Of a DNA stretch of 22,444 nucleotides, positions 7,551 through 14,969 are shown piece by piece. Position 1 is the first letter of the stretch. Every line of letters begins with the position of its first letter. The stretch is from a virus. The position numbers and the translations under genes are program-made. The stretch lies in the IMG/VR virus record IMGVR_UViG_3300037264_002731, positions 1 to 22,444 of that record; one strand, 5' to 3'. The notes below the pieces were generated by a model that had not been told where the DNA came from, searched no databases, and worked only from the letters and a program-made list of their open reading frames with translations.

Positions 7551-9693
7551 CCTAGAGGGGAAGAGAGAGATTGCCAAGCAAGCTGGCTTCTCTGAGGAGC
7601 AGATCCAGGCGTATGAGCTGAAGATGCAGGGGGGAGCCAAGCCTGGGGGAGGCTGGGGAGCCCCTGCCACCACGGAGGAAGATGTCCGTCGGAGCACTGA
7701 GCTTGTGAACCCAGAGGCCGCCGGTGCCCCCTTCAAGGTCCGTGCAGTAGACAGTCTCATGCGGGGCTTGTGGGAGCCAGAGCAACGCCTCAACTACATG
7801 CAGCGCACGTTTGGACCTGAGAAGGTAAGGGTATCCCAAGGAGGGGATATCATCTGGAAGGATGAGCAGGGCGGGGAGCACCCCATAAGTGGGAAGAACT
7901 GGGAGGCCGGGGATCTGGGTGCGGTGGTGGGATACTTGCCAGAACTCGCTGGGATGGTGATAGGCCCCCTTGGGAAGGCGAAGTGGGGGGAGAGAGTGAA
8001 GGGGGCGGTTGTTGGGGCTACTGTGGGGGATGTGGCTCGGCAGGTGGCTGGCAGGGTGTCCTCCGGCGAGCCCATAGAGGAAGAGAAGTCCTTCCAGAGC
8101 TTGCTGGGGGCAGCAGCTGCTGGTGGAGTGGGGCAAGTGATGGGAGAGGCCGCCAGTGTTCCCTCCATGAACCCTGTGAAGATGCTTGCCCAAGCTGCCA
8201 ACCGCCGGGTCCAGACTAGCGAGCATAGCGCCTTCTCCGAGAAGATGAAAGGGATGCAGGAGAGGCAGGAGTTCCCCCTCTCCTTCTACCAAGAGACTGG
8301 TGGGGACTTCGCCAAGATGCTGGAGGGCTTCACTGGTCGCACAGCCTTTGGCCGCCTCGCTGCAGAGAAGCTCCCCCACGAGCAGAACACAGCCGCCTTC
8401 GCTCGAGCCCAACGCTTCATCGAGCTGCTGGGGAAGAGGCCAGAGGCCTTGGCGGATGAGAATGTGGGGCTGGCGCTAGCAGAGACTGGTCGCAAGGCTG
8501 TGGATGATGTCCTGACTGGGATGCAAGACACAGCAGCCCAGTACTTCAACTTCCGTTCCAAGGTACTAGGGAAGGATAAGAACATTACCCCAGGGAACTG
8601 GAGCCAGACTCTGCGCGAACGCGCGAAGGAGTACCGCCACTATGGAGACAGGGCGAGCCTCAGCACAGCGAAGGAGCTGGAGGCGATGGCTGAGGACCCA
8701 GCCTTCGCTCAAGGGATGAGCGCGGCCACCATCCAGCACAAGCTTGCCCAGTACAACGCTCGCAGCTATGGGAAGGAAGGGGATAAGCTGTTCCAGACGT
8801 TGGACACTGCCGCGAGTGTGGAACTGACCAAGAAGCTGCATGAGGCCCTCAAGAAGGACTTGCTGGAGGAGGTATCGCCGGCGGCTGGCAAGCCAAACCT
8901 CGTACCCAAGACTGCGAGCCTCGCCCTCCAACAAGGCCTCCGCAAGTATGGGGAGGAGTCTGGACTCCTCCACCAGCTTCGGGCCACTCCCATCCTCAGC
9001 TTGCTGGACAAGCGGGGGCTCCTCAAGAGGGATGCTCCCCAAGTAGGTGCAGAGGCTGTGCCCCAGGCCCTGAGGGAGGGAATGAAGACTGGGAAGATCA
9101 CTCCCTCTGAGATGAGGAACACGATACGGCTGCTGCAAGCCACAGACCCCTCCCTTGCAGATACATTCACTGGGAGCATCATCCAGGATGCCATCCAAGC
9201 CGGGCTGGAGAAGGGAGCCACCCAACCTTGGAAGTTTGACAGGGAGGCCTTCCAGCAGGCTCTCCCTCACCCCCGCTACCTTGAGGCGCTGTATGGGGAT
9301 GTCTGGAACCGAGGAAGAAAGACTCGCGGCCTTCAGATTGTGAGTGACTTGAACGAGCTGAGCCAACTCATCAGGCGGAGTGCAGAGAAGATTGGGATAG
9401 GCATACCAGAGACTCCTACCACGACTATAGGTTCTATGCTGCACCGGATGCTCACTTCTCCCATCAGTGCTATAGGGCAAGCTTCCTACAAGCTCGTGGC
9501 CCCCTACGAAATCTCCAAGGTGATGACGAATCCGAAGGCGCGGAGAGAGACAATGGAGTGGCTGGAGAGGGCCGCCAGCGGACAAGTCTCCACAGAGGCT
9601 AGAGTGCGTAGGCAACTAGGGAGGGGAGCTGCCCCAGGAGCCGAGGCCCTCCTCCGCCCAGGCATCCCACCAGCCCCCTCCGAGGACCAGTAG
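7537..9693 (+). CDS. Large probable internal virion / ejection protein
   Basis: 718 residues; the ATG lies inside the end of the previous gene, with a GGAGAG core about seven bases upstream. The protein is mostly amphipathic helix. Residues about 121-174 are the least polar part, rich in Gly, Ala, Val and Leu (Leu-Pro-Glu-Leu-Ala-Gly-Met-Val-Ile-Gly and a Gly-Ala-Val-Val-Gly-Ala helix). Such a segment could insert in or cross a membrane, as ejected P22-type gp16/gp20 and T7-type core proteins do. The rest has long charged helices, and the tail is Pro/Ala-rich. No lytic transglycosylase or peptidase motif was found. Length, composition and position before the tail fibre support an ejection role, but this is inference. 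Confidence 0.5.
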   Translation: MEPSSLEGKREIAKQAGFSEEQIQAYELKMQGGAKPGGGWGAPATTEEDVRRSTELVNPEAAGAPFKVRAVDSLMRGLWEPEQRLNYMQRTFGPEKVRVSQGGDIIWKDEQGGEHPISGKNWEAGDLGAVVGYLPELAGMVIGPLGKAKWGERVKGAVVGATVGDVARQVAGRVSSGEPIEEEKSFQSLLGAAAAGGVGQVMGEAASVPSMNPVKMLAQAANRRVQTSEHSAFSEKMKGMQERQEFPLSFYQETGGDFAKMLEGFTGRTAFGRLAAEKLPHEQNTAAFARAQRFIELLGKRPEALADENVGLALAETGRKAVDDVLTGMQDTAAQYFNFRSKVLGKDKNITPGNWSQTLRERAKEYRHYGDRASLSTAKELEAMAEDPAFAQGMSAATIQHKLAQYNARSYGKEGDKLFQTLDTAASVELTKKLHEALKKDLLEEVSPAAGKPNLVPKTASLALQQGLRKYGEESGLLHQLRATPILSLLDKRGLLKRDAPQVGAEAVPQALREGMKTGKITPSEMRNTIRLLQATDPSLADTFTGSIIQDAIQAGLEKGATQPWKFDREAFQQALPHPRYLEALYGDVWNRGRKTRGLQIVSDLNELSQLIRRSAEKIGIGIPETPTTTIGSMLHRMLTSPISAIGQASYKLVAPYEISKVMTNPKARRETMEWLERAASGQVSTEARVRRQLGRGAAPGAEALLRPGIPPAPSEDQ

Positions 9694-12116
9694 TGGCCTA
9701 CCAGATACCCCCGCCACCTGAGGGACGCTTCGGTAAGTGGGCCTACCAGATGTGGGACTATATTGCTAAGAATAGAGGGGGGTACGCAGGGAACCTCGTA
9801 GGCTCCAACCCCATCACTGTGGGGACAGGAACCACTGGCACGTTCACCCTCGGCCATGATACCTCAGGAGTAGGGGCAGGCACCTTCGGCACAGGGCTCA
9901 CCTGGCCTCGTTTCAGCGTGGATGCAAGGGGCCACCTCGTCACAGCCACAGCCGGGGGCACCCTCGGTACATTCGCAAGTTTCGCTTCCCTTGTGGGGGC
10001 TGGAGACTTGCTTGGTACCACTACAACAAATACTTTCACTGGCGCACTGAGCACTACAGGAGTGGTAGCAGGCACTTATGGGAATGGAACCTCTGTGTCT
10101 CAGGTCACTGTGGACGCGAAGGGGCGCCTCACAGCTGCAACTGGAGTGAGCATAAGCTTCCCCACTCCTCGGGCTTTGGAGGCCACTGCTCCAGTAGCCA
10201 TAGCCACAGCTGCAGGCACCTACACAGTCTCCCACAACACAAGTGGAGTGGGAGCAGGGACCTACGGTGGAACCTTGGGGTCTCCCTCCCTCGTAGTGGA
10301 TGCGAGGGGACACCTGACAAGTGGCACTTCAGTACAGCTCCCAGCAGCAAGGGTATCTGTTCCCTACTTGGGGTCTGCAACTTACCAAGACGCGGATGAC
10401 ATGCTTCGCTTTGTGGCAACTGCGGGCCTCATCATGGGGGGCACTTTAGCCGCAGCAGGTACAGCAGCCTTCACTGTGGGTACTGGTCAAGGAGCCATTC
10501 GTACCTCCAACAGCATCACAGCGGAAATAACCTTCTTCGACTTTCCAGCCCTGAGTACTACAGCTATCCCAGTGAACGCTGTTCGTTATGTAGGGGTGGA
10601 GTACAACGCAGGCACTCCCCAAGTAGTAGTCCACACAGTAGATGATTGGAATTACTACAGTGACTTCCCAGTGGGGATGGTGGCGAATCAGGGGAATGTC
10701 ATCCATGTTAATCAAGATGGAAGGCTGCTTCCAGACCAAGTAGGTCGCCTCATCCGCCGGTTTTATGGGACACTCCCCTATGCAAGGGATGAGAGGCAAG
10801 GGGGGCTTGTGTTGGGGGAAGGTGGTACTAGGAACTTTACACTCAGCGCAGGCACCTTGTGGGATCGCTCAGTGGACTTCACCATCGCGGCCCTTAACAC
10901 AGCTGTGGCCGGCTCCTTTGATGCGTACTACAGGGATGGAGTGGGAGGCTGGACTGGAGACCTCGCCCGCACTCAGTGGCCGAACACCCAGTATGATGAT
11001 GGTAGTGGTACACTTGCCACCCTACTGAACAACAACAGATGGGCGGTGCTGTGGTTCTACTTGGAGACAGATGGACAAGTCGTGATGTTGTATGGGCAGG
11101 CTGAGTATACTACGCAAGCTGCTGCAGCTGCAGAGGGCTCTCCCTCCACAGTACCAGCTCGTATCACAGCCAGTGGCCGCATCCTTGGTAGGTTCATCTT
11201 CCAGAAGTCGGCCACTACTGCTCACAGTATTGAAAGTGTATGGAACGTGGAGTTTACTGCAGCTGGAGTATCTGAGCATGGAAACCTTGCGGGGCTGGCT
11301 GATGACGATCATACACAGTACCACACAGATGCGAGGGCCCTTACTTGGGCCACCACGAACCTTGTGGGGACAGCTCCGATTGTTGTCAGTACAGTAGGAA
11401 CTACGGGCCTTATCTGGTCGCATAGCACAAGTGGAGTAACTGCGGGTACTTATGGGAACGGCACAGCTGTCAGCCGAGTAACAGTAGATGCTCTGGGGCA
11501 TCTCGCTGCAGTCTCCGCTGTTGACATAGCCTTCCCAAGTCCCCGAGCCCTTGAGGGAGCAGCTCCCATTGCGATAGCCACAGCTGCGGGGACGTACACA
11601 GTCAGTCACGACACAAGTGGAGCCAGCGCAGGAACCTATGGGGCCGCGATGGTCACAGCGCAGCTCGTAGTGGATGCCCTCGGCCACGTCACCAGCGCAG
11701 CTAACTCAGGAACCTTGGGAACCTTCGCAGGGTTCAACAGTCTTGCAGCTGCAGGCTACATTACAGGCACCACCACTACAGGCACCCTCACGGCAGCCTA
11801 CGCTGGTACACTTGTGGGAGCTGGAGACGTGCTCGGCACAAGCACCACAGGTACTTTCACAGGAGCCTTGAGCACCACAGGAGTGGCAGCAGGCACCTAT
11901 GGAGCAGCCTCCCTAGCAGCCCAGCTCGTAGTGGATGCTAAGGGACGACTAACCTCTGCCACAACTGTGGCAATAGCAGCGTCTCTTCCAGATAACCTAA
12001 TTGCCGCTTCTGGTACTGTGGGGAGCAACAAGAGCTACATAGTAGGTCACCGCCTGGAAATCTCCAGCGGTATTAACTGGGAAATAGGGAGCGCAGGCAT
12101 TGCGATGATACTATGA
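9693..12116 (+). CDS. Tail fibre protein with repeated beta motifs
   Basis: 807 residues; the GTG shares a base with the upstream TAG (TAGTG) and GAGG lies about eight bases before it. Six copies of a tail-fibre repeat are present (Ala-Gly-Thr-Tyr/Phe-Gly, about nine variable residues, then Val-Asp-Ala-x-Gly-x-Leu/Val) near residues 59, 122, 182, 579, 642 and 729. Between the two sets lies a 350-residue module with Val-Arg-Tyr-Val-Gly-Val-Glu-Tyr-Asn, Arg-Asn-Phe-Thr-Leu-Ser-Ala-Gly-Thr and Tyr-Asp-Asp-Gly-Ser-Gly-Thr-Leu-Ala. It closes with His-Gly-Asn-Leu-Ala-Gly-Leu-Ala-Asp-Asp-Asp-His-Thr-Gln-Tyr, a recognised element of phage fibre and appendage proteins. The short N-terminus (Trp-Ala-Tyr-Gln-Met-Trp) probably attaches to the tail. 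Receptor specificity cannot be read. Confidence 0.8.
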   Translation: MAYQIPPPPEGRFGKWAYQMWDYIAKNRGGYAGNLVGSNPITVGTGTTGTFTLGHDTSGVGAGTFGTGLTWPRFSVDARGHLVTATAGGTLGTFASFASLVGAGDLLGTTTTNTFTGALSTTGVVAGTYGNGTSVSQVTVDAKGRLTAATGVSISFPTPRALEATAPVAIATAAGTYTVSHNTSGVGAGTYGGTLGSPSLVVDARGHLTSGTSVQLPAARVSVPYLGSATYQDADDMLRFVATAGLIMGGTLAAAGTAAFTVGTGQGAIRTSNSITAEITFFDFPALSTTAIPVNAVRYVGVEYNAGTPQVVVHTVDDWNYYSDFPVGMVANQGNVIHVNQDGRLLPDQVGRLIRRFYGTLPYARDERQGGLVLGEGGTRNFTLSAGTLWDRSVDFTIAALNTAVAGSFDAYYRDGVGGWTGDLARTQWPNTQYDDGSGTLATLLNNNRWAVLWFYLETDGQVVMLYGQAEYTTQAAAAAEGSPSTVPARITASGRILGRFIFQKSATTAHSIESVWNVEFTAAGVSEHGNLAGLADDDHTQYHTDARALTWATTNLVGTAPIVVSTVGTTGLIWSHSTSGVTAGTYGNGTAVSRVTVDALGHLAAVSAVDIAFPSPRALEGAAPIAIATAAGTYTVSHDTSGASAGTYGAAMVTAQLVVDALGHVTSAANSGTLGTFAGFNSLAAAGYITGTTTTGTLTAAYAGTLVGAGDVLGTSTTGTFTGALSTTGVAAGTYGAASLAAQLVVDAKGRLTSATTVAIAASLPDNLIAASGTVGSNKSYIVGHRLEISSGINWEIGSAGIAMIL
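9867..10320 (+). repeat. Tail-fibre repeat block 1 (three Ala-Gly-Thr-Tyr-Gly motifs)
   Basis: Three diverged copies of the fibre repeat lie here, joined by Leu-Val-Gly-Ala-Gly-Asp and Thr-Ala-Ala-Gly-Thr-Tyr-Thr-Val-Ser-His segments. The same linkers recur in 11427-11970, so the two blocks derive from one ancestral array, although the bases have drifted. Confidence 0.75.
11427..11970 (+). repeat. Tail-fibre repeat block 2 (three Ala-Gly-Thr-Tyr-Gly motifs)
   Basis: This is the second block. The part at 11541-11632 corresponds to 10166-10258, and 11818-11903 corresponds to 9998-10083, so the shared units occur in a different order in the two blocks. Confidence 0.75.
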
Positions 12117-13276
12117 GCCAACTTACACTGAATGAAGCAGCAGCTCCAGGGACGCCTTCCACGGGGAAGGTCACAGTGTACGCCAAGTCTGATGGGTTTA
12201 CTTACCAGAAAGATGATGCAGGGGTGGAGACCTGCTTTATAAGGGAGTTGCACCGCCCCAACCTCCTCATCAACCCGAACTGGCAGATCGACCAGATCAA
12301 CGAGGGGGCGCTGTATACAATTAATGCTGGCGTGCAAGGGCCGGATGGTTGGGGCGGTAGCGTAACGGGTGCTGGTGTTTTCAAACTGCGAACTCTTGTG
12401 GACCCGGATAATACGGCGCTGAAGTGCTTGGAGATTACGTGCACAACCGCAGATGCTTTGATGGCGGCATCAGATTACTATGGAATATCTACACTAATCG
12501 AGGGCTACGATGCAGCCGCCCTCATGGCTGGTACTTCCTCCGCTTTGCCAATTACTATACAGTTCAAGTTCAAGACGAACGTGACTGGTGTGTATGGGGT
12601 CGCTATTAGAAACAGCGCGGCTAATCGCTCTTATGTAGGGATCATTACTGTTGCCGATACCGCCGAGAACGAATACTCAGTCACACTCACGATGGACACG
12701 GCTGGGACGTGGCTCTACACGAATGGTGTGGGTTTAATTCTTAACTTAACATTGGCTGCGGGGACAGACGCTAACGCGACTGCTGGTTCTTGGCAGGCGG
12801 GGGGCTTCCGCACCACTTCCGCCCAGTGCAACTTCATGTCCTCAACAAGCAACATTGCTTACCTGAAGCGCATCCAGTTGATACCCGGCAGCGTGGTGCA
12901 GGCGTACAAGCCTGCGGATATTCAGCGGGAACTGGCGAAGTGTCAGCGGTATTACGCTAAGACCTTCGCTCAGGGAACGGCCCCCGCTCAAAGTGCGGGC
13001 GTTGTCGGGACCGTGAACTCCCTAGCTGAAGTTGCCAATTCCTCCAGCAGGGATTGGAGATTCCCCTGCACCATGCGAGCCTCTCCTACGATAGTCAGCT
13101 ACAACCCAAGCGCGGCAAACGCCAATGTACGGGATATAACAAATGGCGCAGACAGGACTATTACGGTCAACGCTGGCTCACAATTGTCCCCCGATGTAGT
13201 GAATTTCCAGTTTCAGGCAGTAAGCGCTCCGTGTAATAACGCCATTCACTTTACGGCAAACGCGAGGCTCTCATGA
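12113..13276 (+). CDS. Receptor-binding-type tail fibre / appendage protein
   Basis: 387 residues; the ATG overlaps the previous TGA (ATGA). The start has the phage-fibre pattern Leu-x-Glu-Ala-Ala-Ala-Pro-Gly-Thr-Pro-Ser-Thr-Gly-Lys, then Val-Tyr-Ala-Lys-Ser-Asp-Gly and Lys-Asp-Asp-Ala-Gly-Val-Glu. Next comes Asn-Leu-Leu-Ile-Asn-Pro-Asn-Trp-Gln-Ile-Asp-Gln and a beta-rich region resembling a carbohydrate-binding jelly roll, about residues 75-265. A Leu-Ala-Lys-Cys-Gln-Arg-Tyr-Tyr segment near 278 opens a C-terminal domain often found at the ends of fibre and appendage proteins. Base use changes after about 12250: more mixed third positions than in the preceding fibre. That fits exchange of the receptor-binding part while the N-terminal anchor stayed. 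Confidence 0.7.
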   Translation: MSQLTLNEAAAPGTPSTGKVTVYAKSDGFTYQKDDAGVETCFIRELHRPNLLINPNWQIDQINEGALYTINAGVQGPDGWGGSVTGAGVFKLRTLVDPDNTALKCLEITCTTADALMAASDYYGISTLIEGYDAAALMAGTSSALPITIQFKFKTNVTGVYGVAIRNSAANRSYVGIITVADTAENEYSVTLTMDTAGTWLYTNGVGLILNLTLAAGTDANATAGSWQAGGFRTTSAQCNFMSSTSNIAYLKRIQLIPGSVVQAYKPADIQRELAKCQRYYAKTFAQGTAPAQSAGVVGTVNSLAEVANSSSRDWRFPCTMRASPTIVSYNPSAANANVRDITNGADRTITVNAGSQLSPDVVNFQFQAVSAPCNNAIHFTANARLS

Positions 13277-13554
13277 CCTACAAACTCACGAAGAACGGAG
13301 TGCGGCGCCTCACCGATGGCGCGAGCATTCCGGCGACGATGGACAATATGGACTGGGTTGCATATCAAAAGTGGCTGGCCGAGGGCAACACGCCCAACCC
13401 GCAAGACCCTGATCCCGCGCCGATTGACTTCTCCGACGTGGACAATGTGGAGAAAGCACTCAAGGCGCTCGGCCTTGTCGTCGCGGCGTGGAACGGCAAG
13501 ACGCCCGCGCAACTGAAGGCCGCGTTCAAGGCGGCGTGGGACTCGTTACCGTGA
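13273..13554 (+). CDS. Small tail-region protein of unknown function
   Basis: 93 residues, ATGA overlap with the fibre gene upstream and GTGA overlap with the endolysin downstream. Residues 26-45 contain Met-Asp-Trp-x-x-Tyr-x-x-Trp-Leu-Ala-Glu-Gly-Asn-Thr-Pro-x-Pro-x-Asp, a short pattern seen in small proteins next to phage tail-fibre genes. The second half is a helical Ala/Lys-rich segment. There is no membrane segment, so it is not an obvious holin. Its codons are strongly G/C-ending and CpG-rich, unlike the genes on either side, suggesting transfer together with the receptor-binding gene. A fibre chaperone or capping role is possible but not shown. Confidence 0.6.
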   Translation: MTYKLTKNGVRRLTDGASIPATMDNMDWVAYQKWLAEGNTPNPQDPDPAPIDFSDVDNVEKALKALGLVVAAWNGKTPAQLKAAFKAAWDSLP

Positions 13555-13904
13555 CCCTGGGACAGAAGCAACGTCTCTTCACTCAGCTAGTCGGCCAACT
13601 CATCACTTGGAGCTACGCAAATGGCTACGAACTCACCTTTGGGGAAACTCTTCGAACGCAGGCGCAGGCGGCTGCAAATGCCGCGGCGGGGAAGGGAATT
13701 GCTCGGTCAAATCACCTTGTTCGTCTTGCTGTTGATCTCAATCTCTTCATCAATGGAGAATACAGAACTGACAGCAGTGCTTATACGCCTCTTGGTGAGT
13801 ATTGGGAGTCTTTGAGTACTCCAGACATCCAGTGCTGCTGGGGAGGGCGGTTCAGCAAGCCGGATGGAAATCACTTTTCCTGCCTCCACGAGGGAGTTCG
13901 ATGA
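13551..13904 (+). CDS. Endolysin, peptidase M15 family
   Basis: 117 residues from the GTG at 13551, which overlaps the previous TGA. An upstream in-frame start would bury most of the extra sequence in the preceding gene. The zinc-site pattern of M15 (VanY / D-Ala-D-Ala carboxypeptidase-like) endolysins is visible: Ser-x-His at 53-55, Asp-62 in Leu-Ala-Val-Asp-Leu-Asn-Leu-Phe, and His-108 in Trp-Gly-Gly-x-Phe-x-x-Pro-Asp-Gly-Asn-His-Phe. Such enzymes cut peptide bonds in the peptidoglycan stem or cross-link to release progeny. The short one-domain form without a wall-binding module or signal peptide is usual for phages of Gram-negative hosts. No holin or spanin gene is evident beside it. Confidence 0.85.
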   Translation: MTLGQKQRLFTQLVGQLITWSYANGYELTFGETLRTQAQAAANAAAGKGIARSNHLVRLAVDLNLFINGEYRTDSSAYTPLGEYWESLSTPDIQCCWGGRFSKPDGNHFSCLHEGVR

Positions 13905-14305
13905 TAACGTATAGAGAGGGATACAAGTACCAGCTTGTGAAGCCCTACACTCACTTGCTCAAGACAGCTATCCGACCGGCGGCCTTCGTAAATGCTGGAT
14001 TCCTCCGCTTGGATACAGGAGGAGAACTCTACATCATTGGAGGATATGCCTGGGATGGACCCTCGGGGCCGGCCTTCGACACCCCTAGCTTCATGCGAGC
14101 GAGTCTTGTGCATGATGCGCTCTATCAGCTTATGCGGGAGGGGCACCTTCCCTTGAGCTGGAGGGACGAGGCGGATGAGGAGATGAGGTTTGTGTGCCTG
14201 GAGGCTGGGATGTGGTCCCTCCGTGCGGCGTGGTGCTACCAAGCTGTGCGGAGCTTCGGCGGGCCGGCGGCCTCTGTGCCAGATCCTGTACTGACTGCGC
14301 CATGA
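13901..14305 (+). CDS. DUF1353 family phage protein
   Basis: 134 residues from the ATG at 13901, which overlaps the endolysin TGA and has GAGGGAG about five bases upstream. The family signature is clear: Gly-Tyr-Ala-Trp-Asp-Gly-Pro-Ser-Gly-Pro at residues 48-57, then Ala-Ser-Leu-Val-His-Asp-Ala-Leu-Tyr at 67-75 and a Trp-Arg-Asp-Glu-Ala-Asp helix. DUF1353 proteins are common near phage lysis or tail genes and have no established biochemical role. The conserved His-Asp pair and Gly-Asp loop could be a catalytic or metal site, but that is conjecture. The C-terminal fifteen residues are Pro-rich and not conserved-looking. Confidence 0.75.
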   Translation: MITYREGYKYQLVKPYTHLLKTAIRPAAFVNAGFLRLDTGGELYIIGGYAWDGPSGPAFDTPSFMRASLVHDALYQLMREGHLPLSWRDEADEEMRFVCLEAGMWSLRAAWCYQAVRSFGGPAASVPDPVLTAP

Positions 14306-14706
14306 GCCTCGTCCTCGCAAATGGCTGTTTCGATGTGCTCCACGCCGGCCACCTTGCCCACTTGAAGGAGGCTCGGAGCATGGGAGGGGAGCTGTGGGTG
14401 GCACTTACCCTGGATGAGTTCGTTGGCAAGGGACCTGGGCGGCCTATAAACTCCTGGAGGGATCGAGCAGCCCTCCTCACAGAACTTCGCTGTGTGGATA
14501 GAGTGCTTCCTACAAGGAACGCTGTGGAAGCTATCCTTCAAGTGAAGCCCGCGGTCTTCGTTAAGGGAGTAGACTACGTGGGGGGTCACCGCTTCACGGA
14601 AGATATAGCTAGTGCTTGCTTGCAAGTCGGTGCAAGACTGTGCTATACTACCGCACGGAAGCAAAGTGCCACTGACATCATTCGGCGTTCACTGGAGACA
14701 GCATGA
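14302..14706 (+). CDS. rfaE2: Stand-alone heptose-1-phosphate adenylyltransferase-like protein (HldE C-domain / RfaE2 type)
   Basis: 134 residues, ATGA overlap with the gene upstream. The nucleotidyltransferase fold signature is complete: Ala-Asn-Gly-Cys-Phe-Asp-Val-Leu-His-Ala-Gly-His at 6-17, holding the HxGH site, then Arg-Pro-Ile-Asn-Ser at 47-51, Phe-Val-Lys-Gly-Val-Asp-Tyr at 86-92 and Ser-Ala-Thr-Asp-Ile-Ile-Arg at 122-128. In HldE this domain joins ATP and heptose-1-phosphate to give ADP-heptose. The matching kinase and isomerase lie on the other strand at 19721-20548 and 19327-19734, which makes heptose a likelier substrate than glycerol-3-phosphate or ethanolamine phosphate. It is co-transcribed with late genes. 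Family sure; substrate inferred. Confidence 0.8.
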   Translation: MSLVLANGCFDVLHAGHLAHLKEARSMGGELWVALTLDEFVGKGPGRPINSWRDRAALLTELRCVDRVLPTRNAVEAILQVKPAVFVKGVDYVGGHRFTEDIASACLQVGARLCYTTARKQSATDIIRRSLETA

Positions 14707-14969
14707 GCCTAGAAGGTATAGACACATATGATATGCTTCAAGATGGAGTATGGGCTGTTGACCACTTGGTTACAGACGTGACACAGACAATCCGCGTTAT
14801 TGTTCGCTGTGAAGAAGGCATCCCAGATGACATTCAAGCAAAGTGCCTGTTCGACTTTGAGACTAATCTGCGCCAGCGAAGTGGGCTTGATGTGTGGGTG
14901 CTGAAAGAAAGGATGGCCGACGACAGCCGCCTGCGAGTTGTGACTGATATGAGGCGGGCGAAGAAATGA
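14703..14969 (+). CDS. Small protein of unknown function in the sugar cassette
   Basis: 88 residues, joined to both neighbours by ATGA overlaps, which argues that it is translated. I do not recognise it. It is acidic in the first half and basic at the end, with beta-like segments (Thr-Ile-Arg-Val-Ile-Val-Arg, Leu-Asp-Val-Trp-Val-Leu, Leu-Arg-Val-Val-Thr-Asp) and no membrane segment. The predicted beta-alpha-beta pattern would suit a small partner or accessory domain. Its position between the adenylyltransferase and the radical SAM gene hints at a role with one of them. No motif supports a specific function. Confidence 0.6.
   Translation: MSLEGIDTYDMLQDGVWAVDHLVTDVTQTIRVIVRCEEGIPDDIQAKCLFDFETNLRQRSGLDVWVLKERMADDSRLRVVTDMRRAKK

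Noticed and set aside
8566-9615. 349-codon open frame on the minus strand
   Set aside because: It is antisense to the large ejection-type protein, which has normal composition and proper junctions. The antisense product is a Leu/Ser/Pro-rich shadow.
9693-13276. Diversity-generating retroelement acting on the fibre genes
   Set aside because: No reverse transcriptase or template-repeat copy of a fibre C-terminus is visible in the window.
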